A DNA stretch of 64,000 bases from Berberis thunbergii (taxonomy: Eukaryota > Streptophyta > Magnoliopsida > Ranunculales > Berberidaceae): NCBI GenBank assembly GCA_003290165.1, contig QNQO01000684.1, positions 62,001 to 126,000 on the forward strand, given 5' to 3'. The position numbers and the translations under genes were made by a program. Positions 46,381 through 57,056 of the stretch are shown here, one piece after another (position 1 is the stretch's first letter; each line of letters begins with the position of its first letter). The notes beneath the pieces are model-generated. The model was not told where the DNA came from. It saw only the letters and a list, made by a program, of their open reading frames with translations, and ran no database searches.

Positions 46381-46985
46381 AAAGTGGTAATCTCAAACAA
46401 CACTCCACACGACCTCCGCTCTCCCCAGGTCAGCCAATGCAAATCTGAGTTTAGATGAGTCAGCACCTTTACGCTCAAACGGATTGACATTCTATCATTA
46501 GAGAATGCCATTCGTGTCGGTACAATGATTGTATAGTCGATGCCTAGATAAAACTAATTAGGAAGCCAACCCGAGCTTACGGAGCCTGACTCGACACAAG
46601 CACTCTGACGCATGCATACATTCGGCTACCACAGCTTGTCCACCACATCTACAGCCCGACCAGTCAGACAAATAACAAAAAGCTCAAGTAGCATACCTAT
46701 GGGACATGATACAACTCGGGTGACTCAACCCCAATTAAATTGTTCGCATCATGCACACTATCGGACATAACTATGCAACAATGACACTGAGTCATTCACA
46801 ATACAAATCGGTCAAGCTCTCTACCGCAGATAGAATAGACAATGTCCTATTGATTCAACCAGCCTATGCCAAAGTAAGACGACAAGGCAAAACGAAAAAC
46901 ATGCAATAAAGATGCCAAGTATGAAACGAAGAATTCTATTTACATTAATAGTCAAGACAAAAAGTGTACAAACACACAAAGTTTG
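46381..46985. other. Left part of copy D, no gene recognised
   Basis: Less AT-rich than its surroundings, consistent with the body of a gypsy-type element. No supported coding frame. Confidence 0.45.
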
Positions 46986-46988
46986 CTC

Positions 46989-49372
46989 CTAATCGGGAGA
47001 AGGTACATAAACGGAAGAGCTAAGCCTAGGAGGAACAGGGGCAGAAGTTGCATCTATACGTGCTTCAACCTGGATGTTAGGGATCAAATTGTCTTCCTCG
47101 CCCGATGACTCAGACGCAACAAACAAGCCCACATATGACATCTTCTTGTAACGACTAAGATCCCACTTCGAATGCTCCTCCTTCATTAGCACCAATAGCT
47201 CTAGCCGGCCATGAACAATATAGCGAAACTCACATTTGCCTTATCCCTAGAGAAGTTCTTCCTCTCGCACCTTTGCATCAATAAGGTCATGCTCCAGCAG
47301 CGCCAACTTGCCAGTTAGCGCATCAACCTGAGACTGCTTTGTGGCCAAACTACTCTTCACAACACTGAATTCATGCCATCCCAGTTGGAGTTGGTCCTTG
47401 GCCTTTCTCGCCTCTCGAGCAAAGAACTCCACATCAAATTCCAATTGTTGCTTCTCAGCAACCCAGTCATCTTCCTTCAAATCACTCTCTTCGGCAAAAG
47501 AATGCAGCTCAGAATGCACCTTAGCCGCAGCTTCCTATGCAACCTTGACCTCTAGGCGGAGCAAGCTCAACTCCTGCCTAAGTTCGTCCCTCTTGGACAC
47601 CGCCTCGATCAAATTACGCTCAAGGTTCTCCAGGTGAGCCCTCTAAGCCTAAGTGGCCATGGTTGATTGATCTAACCGCATCTCTTCAGCTTGCTTCTTA
47701 AGTTGCTGAATTTCATGGAGTGCAACAGAATACAACGTCTACACGTGCGAGAAGACACGCTCCAAAGTATACTTAGGTTCGAGAAGCCGCCTCTACTTCT
47801 GTTGTAGCAACGGTCGTGTGGCTCATATGAGACATACCCAACATAAGATACTTCAAAACCTTGTCCACACGCTCTTCCAACGTATCCTCCTCGGGTTTTG
47901 GAGCGCCGTCCATCAGCCAGCCGTGACGCTTGCATATATGCTTCTTCAAATCATATTCATGATCTACCTCTTAGTGCTAGACATGTGAGTTCATCTTCAC
48001 CAAGTTCAGTGCAATCAGACTTATCCGTGCATCAGGATGAAGCTTTCCCTAATTAGAAACTATGCCAGCGCCGTCATTTACGGTTGCCATCATCCACAGG
48101 CTCTCGTCCATGAATTTTCCCTTGTCAAGAACGACTGGCCCTTTATTGCAAGATGGCTCAATAGAATCTTGAGGCAGAGGAGGGATCGAAGTATCCAAAG
48201 GGCCTTCCACTTGTTCTAGCCGTGGCTTAGAACAAAACGGTGAGCAATGCGGGCTACAGGAGACACGGCCGGCACCACAACCACTTTCAGGCCAGTCAAC
48301 GGTGGGGTGATCAAATTCTACCACCTCAGGCGAATCTTTAACAGAGCCTTCTACCGAAGTGGCCCCACGCGAATCCGCACCAGCATGAGCCGCCATTGCA
48401 ACCCGCACTAGACGGTCGTTCAGAGCCTCAACCAGCGCGTCACTAAGGTTCGACCCGTCAGTAATTCCTGCCAACCTTAGATAATCTTTCTCCAAACCAG
48501 GAACATTAGTTCTGCTTTAATAGGCCTCACGGACTCGCGCTCCTCTCTTACCAGAGCGGGTTGTGCCGAAGATGGCCCAATCCTAACGCGAGGCTTCTTC
48601 CTCAAAAATGAAGCAAGTGTCTCAGATGGATCCTCCGCATCAAATAGAACGAAAGTCTTGGCCTTAATAGCCTTCCTCTTCCTAGATGGGGCCCCATCTT
48701 TCAGCTTAATGCGTGACTCTCGATACATAGTGAGGGAGATGTGCCAATTGTCCCACAGCTCACAACGGACAAAATTGAAAACTCTTATGGTATCAACAAT
48801 ATCCGTTTTTTCCATGACACAAAATGTCTCCATGGTGGTTTGCTCCTCTAAGGTAAGGGGAGCAGTGGGAGACCTTCTTGCAAGAGAACACAAGAAATAA
48901 TCACTCAGCCTGCTATCAAGCACATGAAAGTCACAGGAAAGAAGTTGAACTTAGGAAACGACCTGAACTGTCGCTCAAGCGGATGACCCTTGCATCGAAA
49001 ATATTTTGAATTAGTAGGGGCCAGAAAGCAGTACTTATGCTAGAACTTGAAATCATTCGGCAGGTTAACAAAGCAATTCAGCGACTTCATCTTGCAAACA
49101 GCATTGCTCTGCAATCGAGGAGCGGTCAGTAACTAAATCACCCGTGGGGTCACACTAACGCCGATTTCCTTAGCACTGAGTAGAATCATGAGAATGATCC
49201 TGTATTCGTTGGGTCTCAATTGAGTCGGAGGAATCCCCAAGAAATCGAAGAACTCCCAAATCACGTCCAGAACAGGGAAAGACACTCCAGTTTGAAGCAT
49301 CCCTCGATGTAAACAAATGAAATCGGCTGGAGGCGACATTGGCGTTTGGTCGTCTGTCAAAAGGTACAACAA
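46989..49372 (-). pseudogene. Copy D: antisense Tat-associated ORF (PF04195-like head, coiled-coil tail)
   Basis: The N-terminal frame (49133-49372) reads FFDFLGIPPTQLRPNEYRII and LLSAKEIGVSVTP, like the 'putative gypsy-type transposon' domain. It continues in broken frames (about 48925-49080: YCFLAPTNSKYFRCKGHPLE), then 48477-48923 (DGAPSRKRKAIKAKTF), 48049-48495, and a coiled-coil segment at 47247-47519 (EKQQLEFDVEFFAREARK), ending near 46989. It runs opposite to the LTR that follows at 49748, as in Tat elements with an antisense ORF near the 3' LTR. Function unknown. Broken by several stops and frameshifts. Confidence 0.65.
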
Positions 49373-49747
49373 TAAGTTTTCAGGAACTCCAACTTTGTAT
49401 GGATTTCAGCGAGACCAAGCTCGGACAACAACCTGTCTTTAAAAAAACTCAAGGCCCATAGCTAGAATAGCATCATCAAGAAGGTTTTCTCGATCCATGA
49501 AGAAGACAAACAAACCTTTCAAAACAATATCTTCAAAGCAAGTAAAACAGAAGGGTCAATCTCAACACTGCGGATGACCTATATAGAGAATAGGTTCTTG
49601 CCTCTTTTCCGCCGAACCAATGCATGCCCAATTAATGCAGTGTGCGGCTCAAGCAATGATTGAGACTCAATCATCATAAGCGTAGCATCCCTTTAAGAGA
49701 TGACTTAGCGAACCCATGTGACAACCCACTAACTCGGGGGGAGTAGT

Positions 49748-50385
49748 TGGTGATACATAAAAACGGTCGCACTTCTGAGTGAACACGTGTCATGATGATC
49801 TTGAGGAACTACGGGCCCAAGCATCGGCCCGACACAGATCCAGCCCAAACGGATCTAAGCCCACTCAACTTCAATCTTCTAAACGAACCCGGACTCTCAT
49901 AGCATGCTAGGCCCACATGCCCCACAACCATCCTCAATTCCCATAACCCTCTTTAGGCAAATATCTCAAGGATTAGCTTCGTACAAGCAACTACAACTGC
50001 TCTCTGCTTCCAACTAGGAAGCGAACACTAGAGTATCTTCTACACAGGGAAACTCCCTTCTACGAATTGGTCTTAGATTGGGAGCTATCTCCCGCGTATC
50101 TAGGAGTGCAGAGCTAACAAGGAACTTCCTTCCTACAGCACGACTCTTAATTAGAGAGAGATCTCCATGAAGATCTCCTCCCTAAACTACGCCTATGATG
50201 ACGTGGTTGAACTAGGACTCATTGCACTATAAATAAGACATGAGGTTGGTAAGCTAAGGCATGCTACAAATTCCCTTTTACAGCATTACACCTTCCTAAG
50301 ATTCCTATCTAACTTTAGCATCAGAGTGCCATAGACCACCCCACGATGGTCTGTGACTCACGTGCGTTACTTGTGCAGGTCAACA
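49748..50385 (+). repeat. LTR D, Tat-like
   Basis: Follows the purine tract CTCGGGGGGAGTAGT, starts TGGTGATACATAAA and ends GTGCAGGTCAACA, 638 bp. TATAAATAAGACATGAGG at 50230 is the likely promoter. It matches LTR A in order but is clearly diverged, roughly 70-75% by eye in the first half and better near the 3' end. Confidence 0.7.
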
Positions 50386-51148
50386 TGAACAAGGTCAAAG
50401 AAGGGAGTGAAAATCGACTGCATCACTTACCATCCTACGAGCCACTACAACTCAACTCCACCGGCTACAAACTCCACGACATGTACTCTGATAAGGGTAC
50501 ACCCACATGCCATAGAGAAGCAATATGAGTCAGCTAACGCTGGTATGAGTAGATCATCGATACATAATAGTACTACACACCGATAGTATGTCATGATGAT
50601 GTTATATAATATAGTATATATATATTCAAGGTACATACAGTTAAGATTTTCAATCAACACGCCATGATCTCAGTCATCAAACTATTCGTCAATTTATAAA
50701 ATCATCACCTTCATGACTACATAGACACATACTTCTGAACTAGTATATATACAACACTAGAAAAGAGCTCATGTAGTAATCTAAACCAAAATCCCCAAAA
50801 CGACTCATTGCATTGTGTTAAACCACCCTAAAGCAATGGCTTAGTTTTTCCATCTAAGTGAACACACCAAAATTTGTTAATGTTACAACCATAGTCAAAA
50901 CATCTAAGCCAAAAACATAACATCAACTAAGATAGTTCAAATGAATCATAAAAGTTAACAATGCACTACCACAACACTACCACTTTTCATTTCAAATTCT
51001 CAATCATGATGTAAATATACACCTGAGATCCTACAAATGTGCCTATATAGTACTCATTTCTCTAACACTCAAGTAGCTGCTTGCCATCCCCCATGCTTGC
51101 CCACTCTGGTATATATCTCATATAATACTCAAGTAGTTGTTGGGCATG

Positions 51149-51167
51149 CCCCCCCCCCCCCCCCCCC
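51149..51167. repeat. Homopolymer of 19 C
   Basis: Preceded by GGGCATG and followed by TCGGCTACCCGCCC. It lies in a CA/CC-rich stretch with a duplicated ACTCAAGTAG...TTG block (51067-51170). Confidence 0.95.
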
Positions 51168-52869
51168 TCGGCTACCCGCCCACTCAAGATGTTACATATC
51201 ATACAAGTGCTCAACAACACCAACATCATAATATCAATCTCATAAAAATGTCAATATACTAGAGGGGGAAAGTACTGTGTAGCTGAATTTCGCATGAATT
51301 TTAAAATACATGCCATGGATGCTTAATTATGCAATCACTTTCATACGCTATCAACAACTCAAGCAGTAAATCATAGTCTATGTTACAATTTCAGTACTCA
51401 TGTGATACACGAACAATCTTTCTCTAACACAATAGACTTCCGCATATCATGGCATTACCACATAAATTTCCAAATCTTATTTAGTAAACAAATATTCACA
51501 TACTCATAAATACTGTTATATCACAATTTAAAAGAGGATTTTACTCACCCCAAAAGTTACATTCATACTAAGACATCCTATATAATGAAATAAGCAAACA
51601 TAATACAAGAGAACCGGAAAGGGGGCTCTGCTTATTAAATCCATCAAATTACAACAATCATACACCAATAAATACTCTTAGCTCAGCTGAAACAAGCAAC
51701 TCTTAACTTGATCCCTACAACCAGCTGAAACAACCACTTGAATTAGTTGAAACTAACCCCTAAACACAAAAGGAAACAACCACACAAATAATCTGCAAAA
51801 TCAACACCAAAATTTTTCTCTTAAAACACAACAAAATCACACTCTGCAGACTCAACCAAGACCTATCCTAAAACTAACCAGAACATGCATTAAAACTCAG
51901 CCAACATTTGTACTAAATCCAACCGAAAGATGTCATCGAATCAGCCCTTAAACAGCCTAGTTTTTAGTGCCAAAAGCCGTCTAACCAAACCTTGAAATTT
52001 ACATATTTAGGTGCAGAAATACAGCCCAATACAGACCCAGAACAATAATGTTTGTCCCCAAAAAGTCCTAAAATGGTCCCAAGAAAAAACCTGATTCAGT
52101 CCTGAAACATAATACAATTTCGCTAAGAACATCTCTGTAAATAACTCAGTAACTCGGTTCCATTGCTTCATAACTGTGGCCAAAATAATACCAACAAGAC
52201 ATCAATACCAAACATAATAGCAGCAATAGAAACATTCACCAATATATAGCTTTGGTATGATGTGATATCCCCAGTAAGCATGTAAAACATCAAAATTTAC
52301 AGCAGTCTGATATAAAATCATGAATGGAATGTAAAAAATAAAAATAAAAAGTCTTATTCACCCATAACATGGATTATCCAATATTAGAGGTTAATTACTA
52401 ACATACAAGCCAATATTAACACTCAATCTGAATTAATTAGGGTCATTTCCACACCAATATTATTACACAAATTATAACTATTTCCTTCACGGATTTTACA
52501 CATCAAGTGATTCAGGAAAAAACATCACTTCAAACCAAACCAAAAACTACCCAAAAATCATAACAAACAAGCACAACTTATTTCAACTCCAAAGTAATCA
52601 GAGAAGAGTGAGAGACAAAAACTGCACATGCATCTACTGACCTCGTTGGCTAAATTCCAGCTCCCTAATCCACCAAAACGAGCCCCAAACGCGAAGATCC
52701 AACTATTAACTTCCTAATTCAGTTGAGTCTAGCCTTTGAACACTAGACTACATGCAAGACTGAAACAATCAACATTCAGTCCCAAAACCCCAAAGTTCTT
52801 ACATGCGTAGTATGGATTTGCAAGGAATTGAACTCAAATCAACTATCTAAGCTAAAACTCAGGGCTGGT

Positions 52870-52878
52870 ATAGGGTTT
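52870..52878. repeat. MULE target-site duplication, left
   Basis: ATAGGGTTT, identical to 59396-59404. It occurs once at the equivalent place in copy C (40956-40964). Confidence 0.95.
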
Positions 52879-53609
52879 GGGAAATTCTAGCTGGCCCGTG
52901 GTCATGGCCCGTCCCATGGGACGGACCCTCCCAGGCACGTGCCTTTGGGAGGGCGTCTCGCACGTGGAGGAGGAGAAGGGTTTGCTTGCCAAAAAAATTT
53001 CGAACTCAGTTCTTCACTTCAGCTTCTTCACAAAGCAAAGCAAAAATCTCCCTTCTTCATCGACTCCTCCTCGCCAACTTCTCGCCTCCTCACTGCTCAT
53101 CGACACTCTTCATCGACTCATCGACTCCTCGACTCCTCCTCCTCGACCGCTCGACTCCTCGACTGCTCCTCCTCCTCGCGGCTGCTCCTGCTCCTCCTCC
53201 TCCTCCTCGTGCCTGCTCGTGCTCCTCCTCCTCCTCGCACTGCTCCTCCTCCTCCTTCTTCTGGTATGTAATTTCACATCATATTTTTGCTTAACTTGAA
53301 AATTAGGGCTAATCCTGCATATTTATCAGTTTTTATTTAACTTGAAAATTAGGGCTAATCTGCATATGTTGAACTTGAAAATTAGGGCTAATCCTGCATA
53401 TTTTTGTTTAACTTGAAAATTAGGGCTAATCCTGCACATGTTGAAATTTCTGTATGTTGAAATTATGCTACTGAAATTTTTGTTGAGATTTTTGTATGTT
53501 CATATTTTGTTAAATTATGCTACTGAAATTCATCATAATCCTGCATAATTTTTGTTAAAAAAATATATTTGTTTAGATTTTGTTAAATTTATTTTTTGTA
53601 TAAATCAAT
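52879..53609 (+). repeat. MULE left terminal inverted repeat
   Basis: Holds a CTC-rich microsatellite (53060-53260) and four copies of AACTTGAAAATTAGGGCTAA (53297-53430). A splice donor-like CTTCTG/GTATGTAA lies at 53261-53270, so transcription from the repeat could splice to the ORF at 54170. A 140-codon frame here is repeated in the right inverted repeat and is probably leader sequence, not a protein. Confidence 0.9.
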
Positions 53610-54168
53610 TTGCTATTAACCCTTTGTATGTATGGATTCAATAATGCTTTGGGGTATTTTAGTTTTGGGGTGTTTTAGTTTTCTCTGATTTCATCACCCC
53701 TTAGTTTGATTTCTGCAAGTTCTGATGTTGTTCAGCTGTTTTGCTCCCTTGAAAGAAAGTCAGAACAGCCTGATTTTTATGTTTTTTGTTTTGTTTTTTC
53801 TATGTTTTGATGATTGGTAGTGCAATTAGAGGAATGGATATTGTTTTGATGATGTGAATTGTACATTGTTGTTGTCTTTCAAGAATGACTACATAATTTG
53901 GGCTTCTTTTTCCTAGCATTTTAAGTTGTTTTGTTTTTAAGCAAATGTTGTGTCAATGATTTGATTTAATTAATTTCTCTCCTAAGGATAATGAATTCGT
54001 ACTAAGGTTTGTTGGATTTATAGTTCAATCAATGGTTTGGGTACCATTTTCATATATTAGTTGTACCAAGTGCCTTATAGAATACTTTAGGAAGAGGTCT
54101 TTGTTTCACTTTGTACAAAGCCCTTTTGAAAGTTGAAACCAACAACATTCTCTCATTGTCAACGCAGG
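53610..54168. other. MULE interior, likely intron between leader exon and ORF
   Basis: T-rich with no frames. It ends in a pyrimidine tract and CAACGCAG, a plausible acceptor just before the ATG at 54170. Confidence 0.5.
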
Positions 54169-54169
54169 A

Positions 54170-54547
54170 ATGGCATATAAAGCTTATGTTGTTTATCGTG
54201 GGCGTGTTCTTGAAGTATATGTGACTTGGCCAGGTTGCGCATTACAAGTTAACGGATACAAGGGTTGTACGTACAAGGGCTTCAAATCAGTTGAAGAAGC
54301 TTATGAAGATTACGGAATGTGGAAGCTATCAGAAGAGAACATATTAGAACATGAAGCGAGATTAGAACACGAAGCGAGATTAGAACATGAAGCGAGAAGA
54401 GAACAAGAGGCGAGAAGAGAGCACCCGGCAAGAACAAACGACACTGAAGACGTAGTCGACCAATCAAATAATGCTCTTGAGGGTCCTTGGGCTTTTACAA
54501 GGGACTTAATCAACATTGTATTAGTGGTAGTTTTTTTATTCTTGTAA
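54170..54547 (+). CDS. Small MULE-borne protein: RNase H1-N/viroplasmin-like domain, charged repeats, hydrophobic tail
   Basis: 125 codons, uninterrupted. Residues 1-45 (YKAYVVYRGRVLEVYVTWPG, then QVNGYKGCTYKGF) match the fold known from the N terminus of RNase H1 and from viroplasmin-type proteins, which binds RNA-DNA hybrids. Residues about 61-90 are hexamer repeats: LEHEAR three times, then REQEAR and REHPAR. The last residues (DLINIVLVVVFLFL) form a hydrophobic stretch, possibly a membrane tail. The ATG is 2 bases after a CAG acceptor. It sits between the left inverted repeat, which may promote it, and the SnRK2 piece. It may be a captured host gene or an element accessory gene. Confidence 0.7.
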   Translation: MAYKAYVVYRGRVLEVYVTWPGCALQVNGYKGCTYKGFKSVEEAYEDYGMWKLSEENILEHEARLEHEARLEHEARREQEARREHPARTNDTEDVVDQSNNALEGPWAFTRDLINIVLVVVFLFL

Positions 54548-55060
54548 TTATCCTTTTTAAGCTTTTGGATGGTATTTGAAACTGAAGTACAATGTTTATC
54601 CTATTCTAACACTGTTTTGGCACATAATGATGTGTAATGTAATATGTACATAAATATGTTTTATGTGAATTTATTTCGTAATCCAATCCAAGTGTTTCAT
54701 ATTGTTCTTTAGTGTGTATAGAGTTTTTGTAAAGTTTTGCCTTATTACTAGTGTTTCATATTGTACTAGTGAAGCAATGAAGGCCAGGAACCTTAGAACA
54801 AAGACCATGATAGGCGAAGGAGCAACAAAATGTCAGAGTTGCTACAGTTTTGCTATTAGCAGTCAGTAGGCGAATGAGCAAAATATAACATGTCAGAGTT
54901 GATGAAACGCTCACTGTGCAAAATATAACATGTCAGAGTTGCTACTGTTTTGATATTTTTTTCCTCAGTGAATCAATAGAAACTGTGATTCACTTGTGAG
55001 AAATCAAAAAAATTACATGCTATACTAGTTGATGGTGTTTACTATTAATTATCTTCATTT
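54548..55060. other. MULE interior between the small ORF and the SnRK2 piece
   Basis: Noncoding. AACATGTCAGAGTTG recurs (54888, 54929) with a related copy near 54830. It ends with TCATTTAG, a plausible 3' splice site. Confidence 0.5.
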
Positions 55061-55369
55061 AGTGTGGTGATACATAAAGACATAAAAACTCACCCATGGT
55101 TCTTGAAGAACTTGCCAAGGGAGCTAACAGAAGCAGGCCAAGCAATCTACTATCAGAGAGACAACCCAAGTTTCTCTTCACAGAGTGTGGATTACATAAT
55201 GAAGATTGTAGGGGAGGCAAGAAACCGCCCACCTTCCTCTACACCTGTTGAAGGCTTTGGATGGGGAGAAGATGAAGTAGAAGAAGAAGAGGAAGGAACC
55301 GAGGAAGAAGATGATTACGATAAAAGGGTTAAGGAACTCCATGCAAGTGGAGAAATTCATGTAAAATAA
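55061..55369 (+). pseudogene. SnRK2 protein kinase, captured C-terminal part
   Basis: SnRK2 kinases act in osmotic and ABA signalling. After a TTTAG acceptor the frame runs 102 codons without a stop: IHKDIKTHPWFLKNLPRELT (end of the kinase domain), AIYYQRDNPSFSSQSVDYIM and KIVGEARNRPPSS, FGWGEDEVEEEEEGTEEEDD (the acidic patch), then YDKRVKELHASGEIHVK and TAA. The Glu-rich tail fits the ABA-independent subgroup (SnRK2.4/2.10-like), an inference. The catalytic part of the kinase is absent, so this is a truncated copy carried by the MULE. The ATG at 55064 is probably not a real start. Confidence 0.9.
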
Positions 55370-57056
55370 TATTCATTTTCCTCCCTATATTGTTAGAGAC
55401 GATAAATTTGAGTGTTTTGATGTCTGTAAAAAGTTGTAACAGTGCTTTGAACTCACTTTGAAAGAAAGACTTTGTAACCCCTCATTTGTGCCATATGATA
55501 TCTATGTATTGAAAATGTTCAATTGTCATAAACTGACCCTCATTTAGCGACAATGACATGTCATGGCATAGAACATGAAGATACTGGATATGCATAGTGT
55601 CATCTCATACAACATCAAACCACCAGAGATTGTTGTCATGATCTCTTGTGAGAGGCTAAAAGTCTTCTAAATAAAATTCGCCCCTCCTCAGCAACACAAC
55701 CCTCCCACTTAAATGAGCAGTTAATGCCTGTTTTGGTGATTAGTACATGTATTGTTCATTCAGAACTCTTCAAGAAAATCAAACAAGTGAAAAATCTTAT
55801 TCACATCGCTTCAAATACATTTCAATCATTGGAAATTTGATCAATAAATCATATTAATTGTTGTACCAAAATTCATATTATATCATAATTACAAGGAGTA
55901 CAAACAGGAAGTGACTGAGGAGGTCATAAGAAGCAACAAAAGAACCTAAAGCCTATTACAGATTGACTAAAACAGTCCAGTACTGCATGGAAATCAATTT
56001 CACTGATTAGTGTGGCCAAACAAGAGATGCTCTTGATCTTTCTTGATGTCTAGCAGGACTCTTCCTCTTCCTTTTCTTCTAATCCTGTAACCTTGCATTG
56101 CCAAAAAAAAAAAATCAGATATGAACATCATACATAACTCTGCACATAAAGTGGAAAACGTTCAAAAGATTTTGCATCAGATTAGGTTCTTACACTGGAG
56201 GTTGGATATGTGAGGATGTTAATATTTTACCACAAAGCATATTCATAGGCTATTAGGTAACAGACAGGACTAACATCTCTCTCCCAACATTAAAGAGTTG
56301 CATATGTCAGGATCTGTAAAACCAAGGTTGTCTCAATGCTTAAGGCAATCTGAGATTCCCAAGTAAGTGCTATATACAAAAATGGCATAAGGGGATGGTT
56401 TAATATTAAAAGAAGAGACTGAATAAGAAAAGAAGAGGAAACCTTCTTTTTGGGATGAAATCATAGTTTTTGGAAGGGTGTGGTTCAAACATATTGGTTG
56501 TGCACTGAATTGAAAGTCTACTGAAATTGGAGAATTTAATGATCTCTAAGCACATATTCAGGCAGCCTTCACGAATTATTCAAGGAGAAAAAAAAGCAGT
56601 GGAGACTAGAGACTAAAGTCAGATGGAAATTTTTTTAACACCTTGGAGTTTCAACCTCTCTTGAGGTGGAGAAAGACATTAGAAAACCTGGCTTTATATT
56701 ATCAATATACAGGCCCCTTTGGCAAAGGGGAAAGACTCAGATTATCAACAGTGAGTCTGCAGTGCATACTCGATGGAGCAAATGGTTTTTGGTTCAAATG
56801 ATGGTGCTAACACCACCATTGTTCTTCCAAGGTTACACTCTAATCTCGAGTGGGGTGAACGGCTCCCACACCCACCACCTCACTTCCCTCGCTCGTTTCC
56901 TCAACACTTAGAATTTCTGCTATATTAAATGACATAGTTTGGGTAGTTTGGAGGGAGAGAAATAACAGAGTATCTGGAAATTTCCATAAAAATGAAGGTA
57001 GCCACTAAATAACTTGGAAGAACAAGAAACTAACCTTACTTGAAAACATTTTGAAT
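55370..57056. other. MULE interior, no gene recognised
   Basis: Contains AT-rich flanks of the captured pieces. 56030-56100 on the minus strand encodes a Lys/Arg-rich stretch (RIRRKGRGRVLLDIK) that might be a captured exon, but I cannot name it. The frame at 56666-56911 is unremarkable. Confidence 0.45.

Larger units (their letters stand above)
50386..52878. repeat. Repeat X, copy D, left of the MULE
   Basis: 51190-52045 matches 26300-27180 and 52060-52878 matches 39690-40964. It ends with the MULE target duplication ATAGGGTTT (52870-52878). No gene seen in 2.5 kb. Confidence 0.75.

Noticed and set aside
52877..53299. Ser/Leu/Pro-rich frames of 100-140 codons in the MULE inverted repeats, mirrored at 58986-59453
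   Set aside because: Three overlapping frames are all open because of a CTC microsatellite. Both copies mirror each other as inverted repeats; they are more likely leader sequence.
55064..55369. ATG at 55064 as start of a small real protein
   Set aside because: The codon lies within SnRK2 kinase-domain homology just after a splice-acceptor-like TTTAG, so it is an internal exon piece; translation from it is possible but unsupported.
56666..56911. 81-codon frame in the MULE as a captured gene
   Set aside because: No match to any family I know and no splice borders that favour it.
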